44,292 nt of DNA from Gammaproteobacteria bacterium (GTDB taxonomy: Bacteria > Pseudomonadota > Gammaproteobacteria > Steroidobacterales > Woeseiaceae). Below the pieces are notes generated by a model. That model did not search any database. It was not told the origin of the DNA and was given only the letters and a program-made list of their open reading frames with translations. The position numbers were made by a program, and so were the translations under genes. The first letter of the stretch is position 1, and the number at the start of each line of letters is the position of its first letter. The stretch lies in contig JAUIDP010000021.1 in NCBI GenBank assembly GCA_030429005.1, positions 1-44,292 on the forward strand, given 5' to 3'. This document shows positions 9,454 through 17,632 of this stretch, piece by piece.

Positions 9454-10995
9454 ATGTGTGGCATAACAGGCATTGTTAGCAATCAACCGGTTCGGCAACG
9501 GCTGTATGACGCGTTGACCGTCATGCAGCATCGCGGCCAGGACGCTGCAGGTATCGTGACCTGGGGCGAGGACGGTTTGCGCGAACGCAAGAAAAACGGA
9601 CTGGTGCGCGATGTGTTTCACATGCGACACATGGAAAAGCTGACCGGCAACATGGGTATCGGTCACATTCGCTACCCGACAGCCGGCGGTGCGCGCGCTT
9701 CTGAAGCACAACCTTTCTACGTTAACTCGCCATACGGCATCGTTCTCGGGCACAACGGCAACCTGACCAATACCGATGAATTGGCCGAATTGCTGATCCG
9801 GGAAGACCGGCGACACCTGAACACCGGGTCCGATTCTGAAGTGCTGCTGAATGTCTTCGCGCACGAGTTACAAATCCGCACGGATGGCGAACCGACGCCG
9901 GAACAGATTTTCGATGCGGTGGAGGCCGTACACCGGCGCTGCAAGGGCGGCTATGCCGTCGTAGCGATGATTGTTGGTGTCGGCCTGGTGGCGTTTCGTG
10001 ATCCCAACGGGATTCGGCCGTTGACGCTCGGCCGGCAGGAGCGCGACGATGGCACCGACTACATGGTCGCGTCAGAGAGCGTGGCGCTGGACGTTTCACA
10101 GTTTGAGCGATTGCGCGACGTGCAACCCGGTGAGGCAATCTTCGTTGGTAAAGACCGCGTCCTGCACAGCCGCAAGTCCGCCAGCACGGTACGGCACACG
10201 CCGTGCATCTTCGAGTTCGTCTATTTCGCGCGACCGGACTCGATCATCGACGACCTGTCCGTATACAAGACCCGGCTACGCATGGGTGAACAGTTGGCCG
10301 GCAAGATCGTGCGCGATTTCCCTGAACATGACATTGACGTCGTCATCCCGATTCCGGATACGAGCCGGACGGCGGCAGTGCAGGTTGCCCACCACCTCGG
10401 AGCAAAGTATCGCGAGGGGTTTATCAAGAATCGTTACATCGGCCGTACGTTCATCATGCCCGGCCAGGCTGAGCGCACCCAGTCGGTACGGCGCAAGCTC
10501 AACGCGATCGACCTCGAGTTTCGCGGCAAGAACGTTTTGCTGGTCGACGACTCCATCGTGCGCGGCACGACATCACGACAGATCATCAAGCTTGCCCGTG
10601 AGGCCGGCGCGCGCAAGGTCTACTTCGCGTCGGCCGCGCCTCCGGTGCGGCACCCGAACGTCTACGGCATCGATATGCCGGCCGCGTCGGAGCTGATTGC
10701 CAATGGCCGCAGCGAGGAAGAAGTCCAGGAGCTGATCGGCGCCGACCGGCTGATCTACCAGGACCTGCACGGCCTGATCCGCTCGGTCCGGCACGACAAT
10801 TCGTCGATCACCGAGTTTGATACTTCCTGCTTCTCCGGCGAATATGTTACCGGGGATATCACCGACGACTACCTGCATGAGCTGGAACAGCGGCGCAACG
10901 ACAAAGCCAAGCAGCAGAGTGGCACTGCGAGCCAGCAGTTCATTGGCAGCGATGACCTTTCGGTTGAGCAGTCGCAAGCGGTTGGAAGCCTGTAA
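9454..10995 (+). CDS. purF: Amidophosphoribosyltransferase
   Basis: PurF commits PRPP to purine synthesis by transferring the glutamine amide to give 5-phosphoribosylamine. The 513-residue protein begins MCGITGIV, so the catalytic Cys is residue 2, exposed after Met removal. The glutaminase domain has [10 protein letters not shown] and [10 protein letters not shown]; the PRTase domain has the PRPP-binding stretch [15 protein letters not shown]. It also has YIGRTFI and the late [11 protein letters not shown] segment of the family. The ATG follows the cvpA stop directly. Confidence 0.97.
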   Translation: MCGITGIVSNQPVRQRLYDALTVMQHRGQDAAGIVTWGEDGLRERKKNGLVRDVFHMRHMEKLTGNMGIGHIRYPTAGGARASEAQPFYVNSPYGIVLGHNGNLTNTDELAELLIREDRRHLNTGSDSEVLLNVFAHELQIRTDGEPTPEQIFDAVEAVHRRCKGGYAVVAMIVGVGLVAFRDPNGIRPLTLGRQERDDGTDYMVASESVALDVSQFERLRDVQPGEAIFVGKDRVLHSRKSASTVRHTPCIFEFVYFARPDSIIDDLSVYKTRLRMGEQLAGKIVRDFPEHDIDVVIPIPDTSRTAAVQVAHHLGAKYREGFIKNRYIGRTFIMPGQAERTQSVRRKLNAIDLEFRGKNVLLVDDSIVRGTTSRQIIKLAREAGARKVYFASAAPPVRHPNVYGIDMPAASELIANGRSEEEVQELIGADRLIYQDLHGLIRSVRHDNSSITEFDTSCFSGEYVTGDITDDYLHELEQRRNDKAKQQSGTASQQFIGSDDLSVEQSQAVGSL

Positions 10996-11022
10996 CGTCG
11001 ACCCCGGCACGGCGGCCCGTCG

Positions 11023-12228
11023 ATGAGCGTCAAATTCATGATCGTCGACGGTCAGGCGGACTTTCGCAGCCTGTTGTCGCACCACATCACGACGCACTGG
11101 TCGGACGCAATTATCTCGAGTTATGACCCGGTTGCCGCCGGGCAACTACCCGCCGAGTTTTCGGGGGCAGGCAACGACATCATCCTGCTTGGGAACCAGA
11201 TAGGCGAGCGTGACAGTCTCGATGCGCTGCAGCAGTTCGTCGGCAGGCTCGGCTTCCCGCCGGTGATTTTCTTCGGGGCCGAGGCGGAAAAGAGCAGGGC
11301 GCTGAAGCTGGGGGCGGAATTGTTCTTCCCACGAGATGCGATTCGGCACAATGCCCTCGTCGTTGGCATGAGCGACATACTCAAGTCACACCGGGCGAGT
11401 GCCAATACCGGTTCGCTGTTTGTCGGCGATGACAGGGCTGGTATTCATCCACTGATCCGCGGTTATACGATGATTCGCAAGCTCAGTGCTTCGAGTCATT
11501 CGGCGGTGTACCTGGCGCGCAAGGATTCGTCGGCACAACAGATCGTCCTGAAAGTGCTGCGACAGGTGCCGGACGTCGCGGACAGTATTGGTGCGTTTGA
11601 CCGCTTCTTGCAGGAATATGAACTCATCGCGGATATCGATCACCCGAACATCGTCAGGATTTATGACCTCGGCGTCGGCGACGACCATGCGCATATCGCG
11701 ATGGAATATCTCGACGCTGGCGATCTCAAGCAACGTATTGCCGAAGGCATCAGGGAGCGTGATGCCGTTCGCTACCTGCAACAGATTGCCAGTGCACTGG
11801 CCGAAGTGCACAACGTCGGCATACTGCACCGCGACCTGAAACCCGGCAATATCATGCTGCGCAGCGACGACACAATCGCCCTGATCGATTTCGGACTGGC
11901 CAAGCGCATGCGTATTGCGATGGAAATTACCGGCAGTGGCGAAATTTTCGGCACGCCGTACTACATGAGTCCCGAACAGGGGCACGGCAATGGCATCGAC
12001 CCGCGCAGCGATGTGTACAGCCTGGGTATTATTTTCTACGAGATGCTGACCGGAGAAAAGCCGTATCGCGGCGACAGTGCGATGGGGATCATTTATCGGC
12101 ATGCACAGGCGCCGGTACCGCTGTTGCCGGCGTCGTTGTCCCGTTACCAGGCGCTGTTGAACATGATGCTGGCCAAGCGACCGGAGCATCGGCTGGGCAG
12201 CGCCGCGGAGGTTGCGCGGTGGTTGTAG
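11023..12228 (+). CDS. Ser/Thr protein kinase with N-terminal degenerate receiver domain
   Basis: This is a cytoplasmic Hanks-type kinase of 401 residues with no membrane helix. Residues about 4-125 look like a response-regulator receiver (FMIVDGQADFRSLL, DIILLGNQ, PPVIFFGAE). The usual phosphoacceptor Asp is Gly57, the second acidic residue is Gly10, and the conserved Lys is Arg in FFPRDA, so it should not take phosphate. The kinase domain starts near residue 147. Its Gly-rich loop reads KLSASSHSAVYLA and lacks the glycines, yet the ATP lysine (IVLKVL, K177), HRDLKPGN (D271), DFG (D289) and MSPEQ are intact. It ends soon after the C-lobe, with no sensor domain. It begins 27 bases after purF and overlaps miaE by 10 bases. 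Substrate unknown. Confidence 0.9.
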   Translation: MSVKFMIVDGQADFRSLLSHHITTHWSDAIISSYDPVAAGQLPAEFSGAGNDIILLGNQIGERDSLDALQQFVGRLGFPPVIFFGAEAEKSRALKLGAELFFPRDAIRHNALVVGMSDILKSHRASANTGSLFVGDDRAGIHPLIRGYTMIRKLSASSHSAVYLARKDSSAQQIVLKVLRQVPDVADSIGAFDRFLQEYELIADIDHPNIVRIYDLGVGDDHAHIAMEYLDAGDLKQRIAEGIRERDAVRYLQQIASALAEVHNVGILHRDLKPGNIMLRSDDTIALIDFGLAKRMRIAMEITGSGEIFGTPYYMSPEQGHGNGIDPRSDVYSLGIIFYEMLTGEKPYRGDSAMGIIYRHAQAPVPLLPASLSRYQALLNMMLAKRPEHRLGSAAEVARWL

Positions 12229-12839
12229 TGCCGGAGACAATTCAGCGATTCTTCACCACGGCAACGCCGGAAGCGTGGGTAGCGGAGGCGACCCGCCGCT
12301 TGCCGGAGCTGTTGCTTGACCATGCGAATTGCGAGTTGAAGGCGGCGTCCACGGCACTCGGTTTCCTGTACCGGTATCCCGACCGCCCGGCGCTGGCACA
12401 ACGCATGTCGCGACTGGCGCGCGAAGAGCTGCGCCACTTCGAGCAGGTGCGGTCGATCATGCAGGAAATGGATATCGCGTTCGATCGCTTGAGCGCATCC
12501 CGGTATGCCGGGGAGCTGCGCGCGGCAGTCCGTGACCAGGAACCGTACAAATTGCTCGACCTGTTGCTGGTCGGTGCGTTGATCGAGGCCCGGTCCTGCG
12601 AGCGTTTCGCCCGGCTGGCACCACAATTGCCGCCCCGGCTGGGCAAGTTCTACGCGGGCCTGCTGGCGTCCGAGGCCCGGCATTTCGAGCACTACATTCA
12701 CTTTGCCCGCAGCGAATGCGCGGTTGACGAAGCCGCGATCGATGCCCGGCTGGACGAGCTGAAGGAAATTGAAGCGAGCTTGATCGCGGAACCGGATGCC
12801 CAGTTCCGCTTTCATTCCGGGCCGCCTACCGGGGCATAG
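12219..12839 (+). CDS. miaE: tRNA-(ms2io6A)-hydroxylase MiaE
   Basis: MiaE is a diiron monooxygenase that hydroxylates 2-methylthio-N6-isopentenyladenosine at position 37 of tRNAs reading U-starting codons. The 206-residue protein is all-helical with ferritin-like ligand motifs: DHANCELKAASTAL, REELRHFEQV and ASEARHFEHYIHFA, matching E-x-x-H iron ligands. The GTG at 12219 is preferred because GGAGG (12207-12211) lies 7 bases upstream; a second GTG at 12228 is possible. The start overlaps the kinase stop, suggesting coupling. Its 3' end overlaps the convergent lpxH end by 14 bases. Confidence 0.9.
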   Translation: MVVVPETIQRFFTTATPEAWVAEATRRLPELLLDHANCELKAASTALGFLYRYPDRPALAQRMSRLAREELRHFEQVRSIMQEMDIAFDRLSASRYAGELRAAVRDQEPYKLLDLLLVGALIEARSCERFARLAPQLPPRLGKFYAGLLASEARHFEHYIHFARSECAVDEAAIDARLDELKEIEASLIAEPDAQFRFHSGPPTGA

Positions 12840-13548
12840 CCTGCAGCTTGGGACCACGTAGGTCCCAGCGCAATACGCTGCCTTGCGTGTACCAGTCACC
12901 CAGTACGATGCGTTGCGCCTTGCGATTGCCCAGGTCAACGTTGTGTATGTCCGGGCGGTGCGTATGCCCGTGCACCAGGATGTCCACCTCGTGTTTGCGA
13001 ATGACGCGAATGACTTCTTCCTGGTTCACGTCCATGATGCTCAGGTTCATGTTGATTGTTTGCTCGAGGCTCTGGCGGCGGGCTTCCTCGGCAATTCGCA
13101 GGCGTTCTTTCAGCGGTTTCTCGAGAATCGACTTCTGCCATTCGGGGTTGCGAACCATTTCCCGCACCCGTTGGTACTGCACATCATCGATGCACAGCGC
13201 GTCGCCGTGGCTGAGCAGTGTTCGTTCGCCGTACATCGTAACCGGGTAGGGGTCGGGCAATATCTCGACACCGGTCTCGTTCGCAAACTGCCGGCCGATC
13301 ATGAAATCCCGGTTGCCGTGCATGAAATACACCGGAATACCCTTGTCGACGACTTTGCGAATAGCCATCTTGATCCTGGCGTAGTGCGTATTCGGGTCGT
13401 CATCGCCCACCCAGGCCTCGAACAGGTCGCCCAGGATGTACAGGTCGTCTGCTTCGAGCACGTCGGTCTTCAGGAAATTGATGAATTGGTCGCCGATATC
13501 CGGCCGGTCGGCCTCGAGGTGCAGGTCAGATACGAAGAGCGTGGTCAT
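12826..13548 (-). CDS. lpxH: UDP-2,3-diacylglucosamine diphosphatase
   Basis: LpxH hydrolyses UDP-2,3-diacylglucosamine to lipid X and UMP in lipid A synthesis, at the inner face of the inner membrane. The 240-residue protein shows metallophosphoesterase motifs in order: FVSDLHLE, ILGDLFEAWVGDD, FMHGNRDFM, LLSHGDALC and VHGHTHRP, giving the dimetal ligands. The ATG follows an AGGA motif and lies 5 bases after the cyclophilin stop, so the two genes form an operon, as in Pseudomonas. It converges on miaE. Confidence 0.97.
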   Translation of the reverse strand: MTTLFVSDLHLEADRPDIGDQFINFLKTDVLEADDLYILGDLFEAWVGDDDPNTHYARIKMAIRKVVDKGIPVYFMHGNRDFMIGRQFANETGVEILPDPYPVTMYGERTLLSHGDALCIDDVQYQRVREMVRNPEWQKSILEKPLKERLRIAEEARRQSLEQTINMNLSIMDVNQEEVIRVIRKHEVDILVHGHTHRPDIHNVDLGNRKAQRIVLGDWYTQGSVLRWDLRGPKLQAMPR

Positions 13549-13553
13549 CTGTC

Positions 13554-14141
13554 CTACTCGAAGGTGTAGCGGGACATTTTCTTGATAACGATGGGCACTA
13601 CCGGTACATCCTGCACAAAATCACCGCCCGGCCCGGTTTGTACACTGACAATCTTGTCGACAACCTCCATGCCCTGGATCACGCTGCCGAATACGGTATA
13701 GCCCCAGCTGCCATTGACGATTTTCTTGCTGGGATCGAGCCTGGAGTTGTCGGCGACGTTGATGAAAAACTGCGAATTGGCCGAATGCGGATCGCCGGTG
13801 CGCGCCATCGCGATCGTGCCGCGGACATTGCTGAGGCCGTTTCCGGACTCGTTCGGGATCGTCGTCTCATCCTCCTTGAGCTTCAGGCCAGGTGTAAATC
13901 CGCCGCCCTGTGCCATGAACCCCGGGATAACGCGGTGAAAGATCGTGCCATCGTAAAAGCCGGAATCGACCAGTTCCAGGAAATGTCCGACCGTCAACGG
14001 GGCTTGCCTGCCATCCAGTTCGAGGATGATCGTGCCTTCGGTGGTCACGATCTCGATGTACGGGTGAGCAGGAACTTCGTCGGCTGCCAGTGCGAGTGGG
14101 GCTGAAAAGGCCAGTGCCAGTGCGATCAGGACGTGTTTCAT
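13554..14141 (-). CDS. ppiA: Periplasmic cyclophilin-type peptidyl-prolyl isomerase
   Basis: Cyclophilins catalyse cis-trans isomerisation at proline bonds. The ATG at 14141 opens a classical signal peptide (KHVLIALALAFSAPLALA), giving 195 residues and a periplasmic product; an upstream in-frame start at 14195 would spoil it. The core has FHRVIPGFMAQGGG (catalytic Arg and Phe), GTIAMARTGDPHSANSQFFI and WGYTVFGSVIQGMEVV. Operon with lpxH. The PpiA symbol rests on export; cytoplasmic PpiB is the relative usually found beside lpxH, so orthology is less certain than function. Confidence 0.93.
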   Translation of the reverse strand: MKHVLIALALAFSAPLALAADEVPAHPYIEIVTTEGTIILELDGRQAPLTVGHFLELVDSGFYDGTIFHRVIPGFMAQGGGFTPGLKLKEDETTIPNESGNGLSNVRGTIAMARTGDPHSANSQFFINVADNSRLDPSKKIVNGSWGYTVFGSVIQGMEVVDKIVSVQTGPGGDFVQDVPVVPIVIKKMSRYTFE

Positions 14142-14194
14142 GGCGCCAAGATAGCAAGATCGCGTGGACGCGGCTATGGTTGCGACCGAATTCA

Positions 14195-14223
14195 TTGACT
14201 GGCCCCAGACCCGTACGTATCAT
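14195..14223 (+). promoter_or_regulatory. sigma70 promoter of the tRNA-Pro/Arg/His cluster
   Basis: TTGACT (14195-14200), exactly 17 bases, then TATCAT (14218-14223). The following CCCGCAGCG is a GC-rich discriminator of the sort linked to stringent control of stable RNA genes. Transcription would start near 14230, 16 bases before tRNA-Pro. The promoter faces away from the cyclophilin gene. Confidence 0.65.
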
Positions 14224-14245
14224 CCCGCAGCGTATTAACTGGCGC

Positions 14246-14322
14246 CGGGGCATGGCGCAGTCTGGTAGCGCATCTGCTTTGGGAGCAGAGGGTCGGGAGT
14301 TCGAATCTCTCTGCCCCGACCA
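14246..14322 (+). tRNA. tRNA-Pro (anticodon TGG)
   Basis: Seventy-seven bases with acceptor stem CGGGGCA paired to TGCCCCG, D arm, anticodon loop TTTGGGA (TGG) between TCTGC and GCAGA, T loop TTCGAAT and an encoded CCA. The T stem holds one G-T pair. First gene of a three-tRNA cluster. Confidence 0.97.
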
Positions 14323-14351
14323 GTTGATTGAACGTTGTTTTCGCGTATGAA

Positions 14352-14428
14352 GCGCCCGTAGCTCAACCGGATAGAGCATCGGCCTTCTAAGCCGAGGGTT
14401 GCAGGTTCGAGTCCTGCCGGGCGCGCCA
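14352..14428 (+). tRNA. tRNA-Arg (anticodon TCT)
   Basis: Seventy-seven bases; acceptor GCGCCCG pairs with CGGGCGC, anticodon loop CTTCTAA (TCT) between TCGGC and GCCGA, T arm GCAGG-TTCGAGT-CCTGC, encoded CCA. Lies 29 bases after tRNA-Pro. Confidence 0.97.
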
Positions 14429-14495
14429 GTATCGGTACGAGTTTCGTATTGGCACTGTAGCAACGGCGCAAGCCGCGATACAATCTGAATACCGT

Positions 14496-14572
14496 GGTGG
14501 GCGTAGCTCAGTTGGTAGAGCCCCGGCTTGTGATGCCGGTCGTCGTGGGTTCGAGTCCCATCGTCCACCCCA
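14496..14572 (+). tRNA. tRNA-His (anticodon GTG)
   Basis: Seventy-seven bases including the extra 5' G (14496) that pairs with discriminator C, the histidine identity element. Acceptor GTGGGCG pairs with CGTCCAC with one G-T pair; anticodon loop TTGTGAT (GTG) between CCGGC and GCCGG; T arm GTGGG-TTCGAGT-CCCAT; encoded CCA. Last of the Pro-Arg-His cluster. Confidence 0.97.
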
Positions 14573-14635
14573 TTTTTCAAGGTGCCGGTTGCAAGGCAAG
14601 CTGAACGAAATCGTCTTCAGCCTGCCTAAACCTGC

Positions 14636-15484
14636 ATGAAAACAACAATCGTACTTGTCGCCGTACTGCTGGCGACTCCAACGCTTGCCGGGCAACCGGC
14701 CGTGACAGACCCATTCCAGGGGCTGGTCGATATCCGCAAACACCAGATCGTTTCGGAAGCTATCGGCGAGCAATACGAGATCATGGTGAGTTTGCCTGCC
14801 GGTTACGCGGAATCGCCCGACACCGAGTACCCGACCCTGTACGTGACGGACGGTGCTTCGCTGTTTGCATTATTGCAGGGCTACTACCGCTACCTGACGT
14901 TCGGGGAGGAAGTGCCCGAACTCATATTCGTCGCTATTTCCTACAGCGACAGCGACTGGGTCAACGGCAACAACCGCGGCCGCGATTATTCGGCGCCGTC
15001 GGATGAACGCGACGACTGGGGCGGTGCGGGAAACTTTCAGGCAATGTTACGCGACGAAATCATGCCGTTCGTCGAGAAAACGTACCGGTCACAAGAAGAT
15101 CGGCGCATTGTTTTCGGCCAGTCGATGGGCGGCCAATTTGTCATGTACACCGCGCACACCGAGCCGGGCCTGTTTTGGGGCCACATCGCGAGCAACCCTG
15201 CTCTGCACCACACTGTCGATTTCTTTTTGCCCGCAAATACCGAGATCCCGACAAAACCATTGACCCGGCTGTTCGTTGCAAGCGCCTCCGACGATGCGCC
15301 CAGGTTCAAGGAACCGGCCATGCAATGGATCTCGGAATGGACGAACCGGCAACAGCGCCCCTGGGACCTGCGGGTCGAATTCCTTGAAGGCCACAACCAC
15401 TACTCCCCGCCGCCGGATTCGTTCAGGCTTGGCATGAAATGGCTATTCAGCTCTGTTAATATCCCGCGTCCGGCGGGAGACTAG
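14636..15484 (+). CDS. Secreted esterase-D-like alpha/beta hydrolase
   Basis: A 282-residue exported hydrolase of the putative esterase family (PF00756-like, which includes siderophore esterases and acyl hydrolases). The N-terminus is a signal peptide (KTTIVLVAVLLATPTLAG). The nucleophile elbow GQSMGG places the catalytic serine at residue 163; LYVTDG, VAISYSD and NNRGRDYS are typical upstream motifs, and EGHNHYS near residue 260 supplies the histidine. Substrate cannot be told from sequence. The ATG lies 64 bases after tRNA-His. Oddly, the last 10 bases, including the TAG stop, are also the first 10 bases of tRNA-Lys. Confidence 0.87.
   Translation: MKTTIVLVAVLLATPTLAGQPAVTDPFQGLVDIRKHQIVSEAIGEQYEIMVSLPAGYAESPDTEYPTLYVTDGASLFALLQGYYRYLTFGEEVPELIFVAISYSDSDWVNGNNRGRDYSAPSDERDDWGGAGNFQAMLRDEIMPFVEKTYRSQEDRRIVFGQSMGGQFVMYTAHTEPGLFWGHIASNPALHHTVDFFLPANTEIPTKPLTRLFVASASDDAPRFKEPAMQWISEWTNRQQRPWDLRVEFLEGHNHYSPPPDSFRLGMKWLFSSVNIPRPAGD
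15454..15462 (+). promoter_or_regulatory. Extended -10 promoter for tRNA-Lys inside the esterase gene
   Basis: TGTTAATAT: an extended TGn followed by TAATAT (15457-15462), with a GC-rich discriminator CCCGCG after it. No -35 at good spacing is visible (TTGGCA at 15429 is 22 bases off). Transcription would start about 7 bases before tRNA-Lys. Inferred. Confidence 0.4.
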
Positions 15485-15551
15485 CTCAATCAGGCAGAGC
15501 AACGGACTCTTAATCCGCAGGTTCGGGGTTCGATTCCCCGGTCTCCCACCA
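15475..15551 (+). tRNA. tRNA-Lys (anticodon CTT)
   Basis: Seventy-seven bases; acceptor GGGAGAC pairs fully with GTCTCCC, D arm GCTC/GAGC, anticodon loop CTCTTAA (CTT), T arm CGGGG-TTCGATT-CCCCG, encoded CCA. The first anticodon-stem pair is an A-C mismatch (ACGGA against TCCGC). The 5' 10 bases overlap the esterase coding sequence. Confidence 0.95.
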
Positions 15552-15561
15552 AATTTCCCTG

Positions 15562-17589
15562 TTGCGTCAAGAAACCGGGCTACGCAATAACAGAGGAGAG
15601 TCTGCAATTCTCAGGTCAACTTTTCTGCTCCTGTTGGTCACGGGTGCGGCATTTACCGCTCGAGCGGACTTCCTCCTTGCGGATACGGATGCAGGCATCG
15701 AACCGGCGCCCATCGTCCTGTTTGCGGATGCACCGCCGAAGACGCGCGAAGCCGCTGTCGAACTGGCCGACTATGTCGAAAAGATCACGGGCGCGCGCCC
15801 GGCGCTGCTGGAAGGCGCGCCACGGCCGATGCCGGAACGCGCGATCTGGATCGGCTACCAGGAGAGTCTGAAAGACATCTTTCCGCAGACGGACTTCGCG
15901 TTTGCGCACCCTGAAGAGATCCTGATCAGGGTTTCCGGCCAGCATATCGTTGTTGCCGGACGTGACCGTTGGGATCCTGAGCACCTGGTCGCGCAGCGAA
16001 TTGATATGAAGGTCAATGGGATCCAGCAGGAGTACGGTACGGTCAACGCGGTCTATACGTTCCTGCAGGACTACCTCGGTGTGCGCTGGCTGTGGCCTGG
16101 CGAGCTCGGCGAGGATGTGCCGCGCGAGGGCCGTGTCGAGCTACAGGAGGCGGAGACCCGCTACCACCCGCAGATACGAGCACGTGGCGGGGCTTTCAAT
16201 TTCTCTGCGCTGGGAAACAAGGGCTATGGACGCTCGCAGGACTGGGCGCGCCGGCAGCGGCTACAACTGGATTCACTTGATATCAGCGGCGGGCATGCAT
16301 TCAAGGATTGGCACGACCGGTTTCACGCAACGCAACCTGAGTTGTTTGCACTGCAGCCGGACGGGACCAGGGGGACGTTTCCGAGTGCGCGCGGCGCGAA
16401 ACTGTGCCAGTCGAACCCCGATGTCTGGGACCAGTGGCTTGCCGACGTCAAGGCGGCGCTGAAGAAGGACCCGACACGGTCTGTGTTCAATGCGGCACCG
16501 AACGATGGCTGGATGAGTGGCCATTGCACCTGTGAACAGTGCCGTGCCTGGGACCATCCGGACGCCGAGTTGCGCGGGATGGTCTGGAAGAAACACAGGG
16601 AACAACAGCCGGCACTGTCGGACCGCCACGTGACGTTCGCCAACGAACTTGCGGGGCTGCTGGAAGAAACCTACCCGGACAAGGATTACAGCGTAACGAC
16701 ACTGGCCTATGGCCATTCCAGGCCAACGCCGGTCGAGGCGAGGCCGGCCGACAACGTCATTATCGTCAGCGTAGCGAATTTTTTCGGCCGGACGAACCTG
16801 GCCGACCGCGCCTCACCATCCGGCGCAACGCACCGCGAACAGTTCGAAGGATGGAGCGAGGTCGCTCCTCGGCTCGTCTGGCGCCCGAACACAGGTAGCC
16901 CGGCGGGGTGGCAACAGGGGCTGCCCGATCTGTCGACCCGGCAGACAATCGACGACCTGAAGTTCGTCGCAGAAAATCGGGCTGTCGGCATCTTCATCGA
17001 TGCGGTATGGGAACACTGGTCGACACAAGGTCCGCAGTACTACGCGATGGCGCAGCTCATCTGGAATCCGTCAGTTGATGGCGATGCGATTCTTTCGGAC
17101 TACTACGAACGGGCGTTCGGCCCCGCAGCCGATCATGTTCGCCGCTATTACGAGGCGATTGAATCGGCGCGCATGAGCTACGTCGAGAGCGAAGGCTATG
17201 CTGCCGGAGCCGCCAACTTGCCGAAACTCTTCACAAAGCAACTTCTCGACCAGTCGCAGGACTCTTTACGAAAGGCAGCTGCTGCTGTCAAAGACTCGCC
17301 GAAAGTCTACCGGCAGCGAGTCGATTTTATTCAGTCCGGACTGACGTATACCGTCCTGATGGTCGAGAATATTCGCCTGATGGAGTCTTACTGGGATTCG
17401 GAGGACCCGGCGATCGCGGCGAAAGTACTCGGCAACTGGGAAGCTGTCGAGAAACTGGCCGCGACAAATACCTACATCGTCAACTGGCGACCGCTGCGGC
17501 CGAATGGTACCCGTATGGCTGGCTTGCACCCTGATTTTCCGCCGCGCAAGAAAAAACGCAATAAGCCGGCTGACCTTGACCAGGATTGA
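15562..17589 (+). CDS. Exported DUF4838-domain protein, glycoside-hydrolase-like
   Basis: A large exported protein of the DUF4838 family (PF16126), found near polysaccharide-use genes; activity not established. An N-terminal alpha/beta domain (PIVLFADAPPKTREAAVELA) resembles the accessory domain of alpha-glucuronidases and hexosaminidases. A central barrel-like region holds SGGHAFKDWHDRF, FNAAPNDGWMSGHCTCEQC with a CxCxxC motif, and FIDAVWEHWSTQGPQYYAMA. The signal peptide hydrophobic core is FLLLLVTGAAFTARA. The start is doubtful: TTG at 15562 gives 675 residues but has no ribosome site, while AGGAG at 15594-15598 sits 8 bases before an in-frame ATT (15607) that would give a perfect 660-residue precursor. 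The conventional TTG is kept here. Begins 10 bases after tRNA-Lys; converges on the next gene. Confidence 0.8.
   Translation: MRQETGLRNNRGESAILRSTFLLLLVTGAAFTARADFLLADTDAGIEPAPIVLFADAPPKTREAAVELADYVEKITGARPALLEGAPRPMPERAIWIGYQESLKDIFPQTDFAFAHPEEILIRVSGQHIVVAGRDRWDPEHLVAQRIDMKVNGIQQEYGTVNAVYTFLQDYLGVRWLWPGELGEDVPREGRVELQEAETRYHPQIRARGGAFNFSALGNKGYGRSQDWARRQRLQLDSLDISGGHAFKDWHDRFHATQPELFALQPDGTRGTFPSARGAKLCQSNPDVWDQWLADVKAALKKDPTRSVFNAAPNDGWMSGHCTCEQCRAWDHPDAELRGMVWKKHREQQPALSDRHVTFANELAGLLEETYPDKDYSVTTLAYGHSRPTPVEARPADNVIIVSVANFFGRTNLADRASPSGATHREQFEGWSEVAPRLVWRPNTGSPAGWQQGLPDLSTRQTIDDLKFVAENRAVGIFIDAVWEHWSTQGPQYYAMAQLIWNPSVDGDAILSDYYERAFGPAADHVRRYYEAIESARMSYVESEGYAAGAANLPKLFTKQLLDQSQDSLRKAAAAVKDSPKVYRQRVDFIQSGLTYTVLMVENIRLMESYWDSEDPAIAAKVLGNWEAVEKLAATNTYIVNWRPLRPNGTRMAGLHPDFPPRKKKRNKPADLDQD
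15594..15609 (+). promoter_or_regulatory. Strong ribosome-binding site placed before an ATT codon
   Basis: AGGAG (15594-15598) within AGAGGAGAG, an 8-base spacer, then ATT (15607-15609) opening ILRSTFLLLL, a signal-peptide-like start. No ATG, GTG or TTG stands at this spacing in frame. It suggests ATT initiation, or an ATG changed to ATT. Confidence 0.5.
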
Positions 17590-17632
17590 GCAGCGAAACG
17601 CTTCCTTTCAAACGAAGCCGAGCCCGTCGACA

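Noticed and set aside
14590..14627. Hairpin after tRNA-His (GGCAAGCTGAA with TTCAGCCTGCC) as a terminator
   Set aside because: No T run follows and the stem has bulges; it ends 8 bases before the esterase start, so read-through into the esterase is as likely.
15475..15551. tRNA-Lys as an integrase attachment site for the accessory block
   Set aside because: No integrase gene and no second copy of the tRNA 3' end was noticed by eye; a computed search would be needed to exclude it.
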